Below, piece by piece: positions 17,770 to 19,564 of a DNA stretch of 19,564 bases. The DNA comes from Gracilaria caudata (lineage: Eukaryota > Rhodophyta > Florideophyceae > Gracilariales > Gracilariaceae). Where the stretch lies: NCBI GenBank assembly GCA_030374735.1, contig JASCIV010000454.1, positions 1 through 19,564 on the forward strand, written 5' to 3'. How positions within the stretch are numbered: position 1 is the first letter of the stretch; each line of letters begins with the position of its first letter. A program made the position numbers and the translations under genes. The notes below the pieces were generated by a model. The model searched no databases. It saw only the letters and a program-made list of their open reading frames with translations, and was not told where the DNA came from.

Positions 17770-18300
17770 AATGCACGGATCGTCAAAGATCCTTTGCAGG
17801 CATTCTTAAACAGACTCAACAACTCGGAGGCACTGTTCTGAATATATGGAGGCCGTTTTCGGTCATTACTTAACAGATCACACCAAGAGAGCAGTAGCTC
17901 TGAGCGAGAAAAGGAACAAGAAAGACTTTCTGCGTATAGGGCTGGTTGTGCGTTGTGTGAGAACTTTTGAAAGTCATTGCTCATTGAAAATATTGAAAAC
18001 TAAAAAGATGCAGCGTAGACTTTTGCACTGAGCAGAACCGGATTCCACATCGCCTCCTTTTCATTCCAAAATTACGACGAATGTTTTGAAAAACAAACAT
18101 TTTTTCCATACATGGAAGCTATGTTATTTGAGCAGGGTTTAGAGCAATCAAAGCCAACTCAGCCTGTCGATTGTGCAGATAATTATCTTGTGGAGAAGCG
18201 AGCTATGCTTTCATCTTTGTCTCAATCGCCGACTGATCCGTTGCAGCACTCCAACCTCACCCTTTTCGCAAAAGAAGCGTTCTTTTTAGGACACTAACGT
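17770..18300. other. Region without a convincing gene
   Basis: Short frames exist on both strands, for example 17984-17682 on the minus strand and 18112-18297 on the plus strand (61 codons, protein-like composition but no motif). None has supporting features. Confidence 0.45.
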
Positions 18301-19090
18301 CTAGTAGTTCTACTGCACCAATATCCTTTCTGTCCTCAGTTCTTCTGCCTATCTTGATATTGTTTATATCGGAGATAGCTCCCAAAACGTAAAGATCTTG
18401 AGCAGCTTAAATAACTAGACAGTAGCAAAAGTCCTTTCCCTAAAAATATTTTAATCCAGAAACAATCCATGACCGTGTGAAACGAAGAAAGTAGTTTTAT
18501 ACAATAATCCTTTCAAAAAAATCTGGCTTTCCTAAATCTTCCTACCAAGCTAGAACTCCATGGATCAAAATTCTCTACAAACTAATAGTCAGCATTGCTC
18601 CTAATTCGTCTTGCACAAATATTCGTCAGAATATTAACACAATTTACAATCTTCAAAAGAAAACGACCCAAATATAGGGCATAGTTTTTATTTCCAAAAC
18701 GCAATTTTTCGGAGACAACTTATCGTTTAAAAAAATTAGGACGCAATACTCAAATAATTATAGATCGAAATTGCTCTAAAAATTGTAGCAACTTTTCAGC
18801 GGTATAAAAATATTTCTCCTTTTTAATTCATCTTTCCGCATACATTTCAATACTCTACTAACTTTCTGTTATATCATTAGTAGATCTTCCATTTCTTATT
18901 TAAACGAAAATTGTATATTTGTTTATTGTCAGATAATAGTTTTTAAATTTTTGAGCAAATCTCAATAAATCCAAAGTCTTGTTATAATAATTTAGATAGT
19001 TGGTCTGAAATATATTAGTTTTCTAACCGAAATTTTTGATCTGCTAAATGTGTTTCTATTTGTTGTATGTTATAATTTCTGAAAAGATTT
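18301..19090. other. AT-rich non-coding tract
   Basis: This stretch is markedly more A+T rich than the rest of the window and is full of stops in all frames. It has runs such as TTTAAAAAAATT and many AATATT/TTTAAATTT words. No gene, tRNA or clear repeat unit is seen. It ends abruptly near 19090 where GC-richer sequence begins. Confidence 0.7.
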
Positions 19091-19564
19091 TATATGCTTA
19101 AGTGTTTGAGTCCATTAAAGAAGGCACTACCTTTTTTTTCTGGAAAAACCAGAAAACACACCAAGAAGTTCGGAATCTCGGGCTCTATGAGAGTAGTACG
19201 TTGCCGGAGCCTGTTCAGGTTGACACGGCGAAGGTGTGGTGTAAGTCCGGGGTCCGCCTTCAGTACTTGCGGAGCAGAGTGACAGAGTGCGCGTCCACGA
19301 CGGTTGATTATCCACAAATGTTGTATAATGGTCCACATATGAAGTATGACAACCCAAGTAGTGGCGAATGCGACGGGCCAATGGGCAGGGAGCACCGGAG
19401 GTGAAAACACGAGACACCACCCGAAGATGGGGAAAGAACGACCACACGAAGTAAAAACATGACAACAAACACGCCCTGAGAGGCAGGTGGATATCCCGGA
19501 GATGCACTCTAGATGCACAAAATGTATACTTATGATTTTCGGAAGCGGACATCAATTGTGGCAT
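19091..19564. other. GC-richer terminal segment, possible partial gene or mobile-element fragment
   Basis: A plus-strand frame is open from 19102 to 19404 without an early ATG, directly after a TAA. Its translation is moderately protein-like (VDTAKVWCKSGVRLQYLRSR). On the minus strand two overlapping frames are open (19518-19090 and from 19564). None shows a domain I recognise. An exon of a gene to the right, or an inserted element, are both possible. Confidence 0.25.

Noticed and set aside
1..19564. CRISPR array, tRNA, rRNA or bacterial operon
   Set aside because: No regularly spaced short repeats, cloverleaf or rRNA signatures were seen, and introns with TATA boxes indicate a eukaryote.

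Overview
The window looks like nuclear DNA of a microeukaryote. Four genes on the minus strand each carry one GT-AG intron of 94-98 nt, with a GTAAGTT donor and a CTRAC branch site. TATA-type boxes lie a fixed 68-69 nt upstream of the ATG, there are no Shine-Dalgarno sites or operons, and several proteins begin with a signal peptide or end in membrane segments. Intron-poor, short-intron architecture would fit an alga (for example a red alga) or another protist, but the species cannot be fixed from the sequence. All convincing genes lie on the minus strand.

Layout. (1) 324-920: a single-exon gene for a secreted protein with a TIMP/netrin-like (NTR) domain and a cysteine-rich C-terminal YCGGC module. 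(2) 921-2686: no convincing gene. (3) 2687-13117: the centrepiece, a head-to-tail array of four paralogues here called A (2687-4476), B (5836-7622), C (8545-10330) and D (11325-13117). Each encodes a secreted protein of 563-565 residues that I do not recognise. All share two exons, a phase-2 intron splitting one Cys codon, nine invariant cysteines, a Tyr-Asp-His-Glu-His-Gly motif directly after the intron, and the same C-terminal tail. The spacers are also related to each other, so the duplicated units included flanking DNA. (4) 13118-14653: no convincing gene, with one LTR-like end. (5) 14654-16739: one gene, probably with a 91-nt intron, for a protein with a diverged HET-like region and a C-terminal membrane hairpin. 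(6) 16740-19564: mostly non-genic, with a frame-disrupted possible gene relic (17295-17766), a strongly AT-rich tract (about 18300-19090) and an abrupt return to GC-richer sequence.

How the parts may relate. The four paralogues appear to be co-regulated: A and C share a CCGA-N4-TCGG dyad next to a perfect TATAAATA box, while B and D carry degraded boxes. Alternating shared sequence blocks among the copies point to gene conversion. A variable tandem family of secreted proteins beside a HET-like membrane protein and a putative secreted protease inhibitor suggests cell-surface, defence or recognition functions. That link is inference only.
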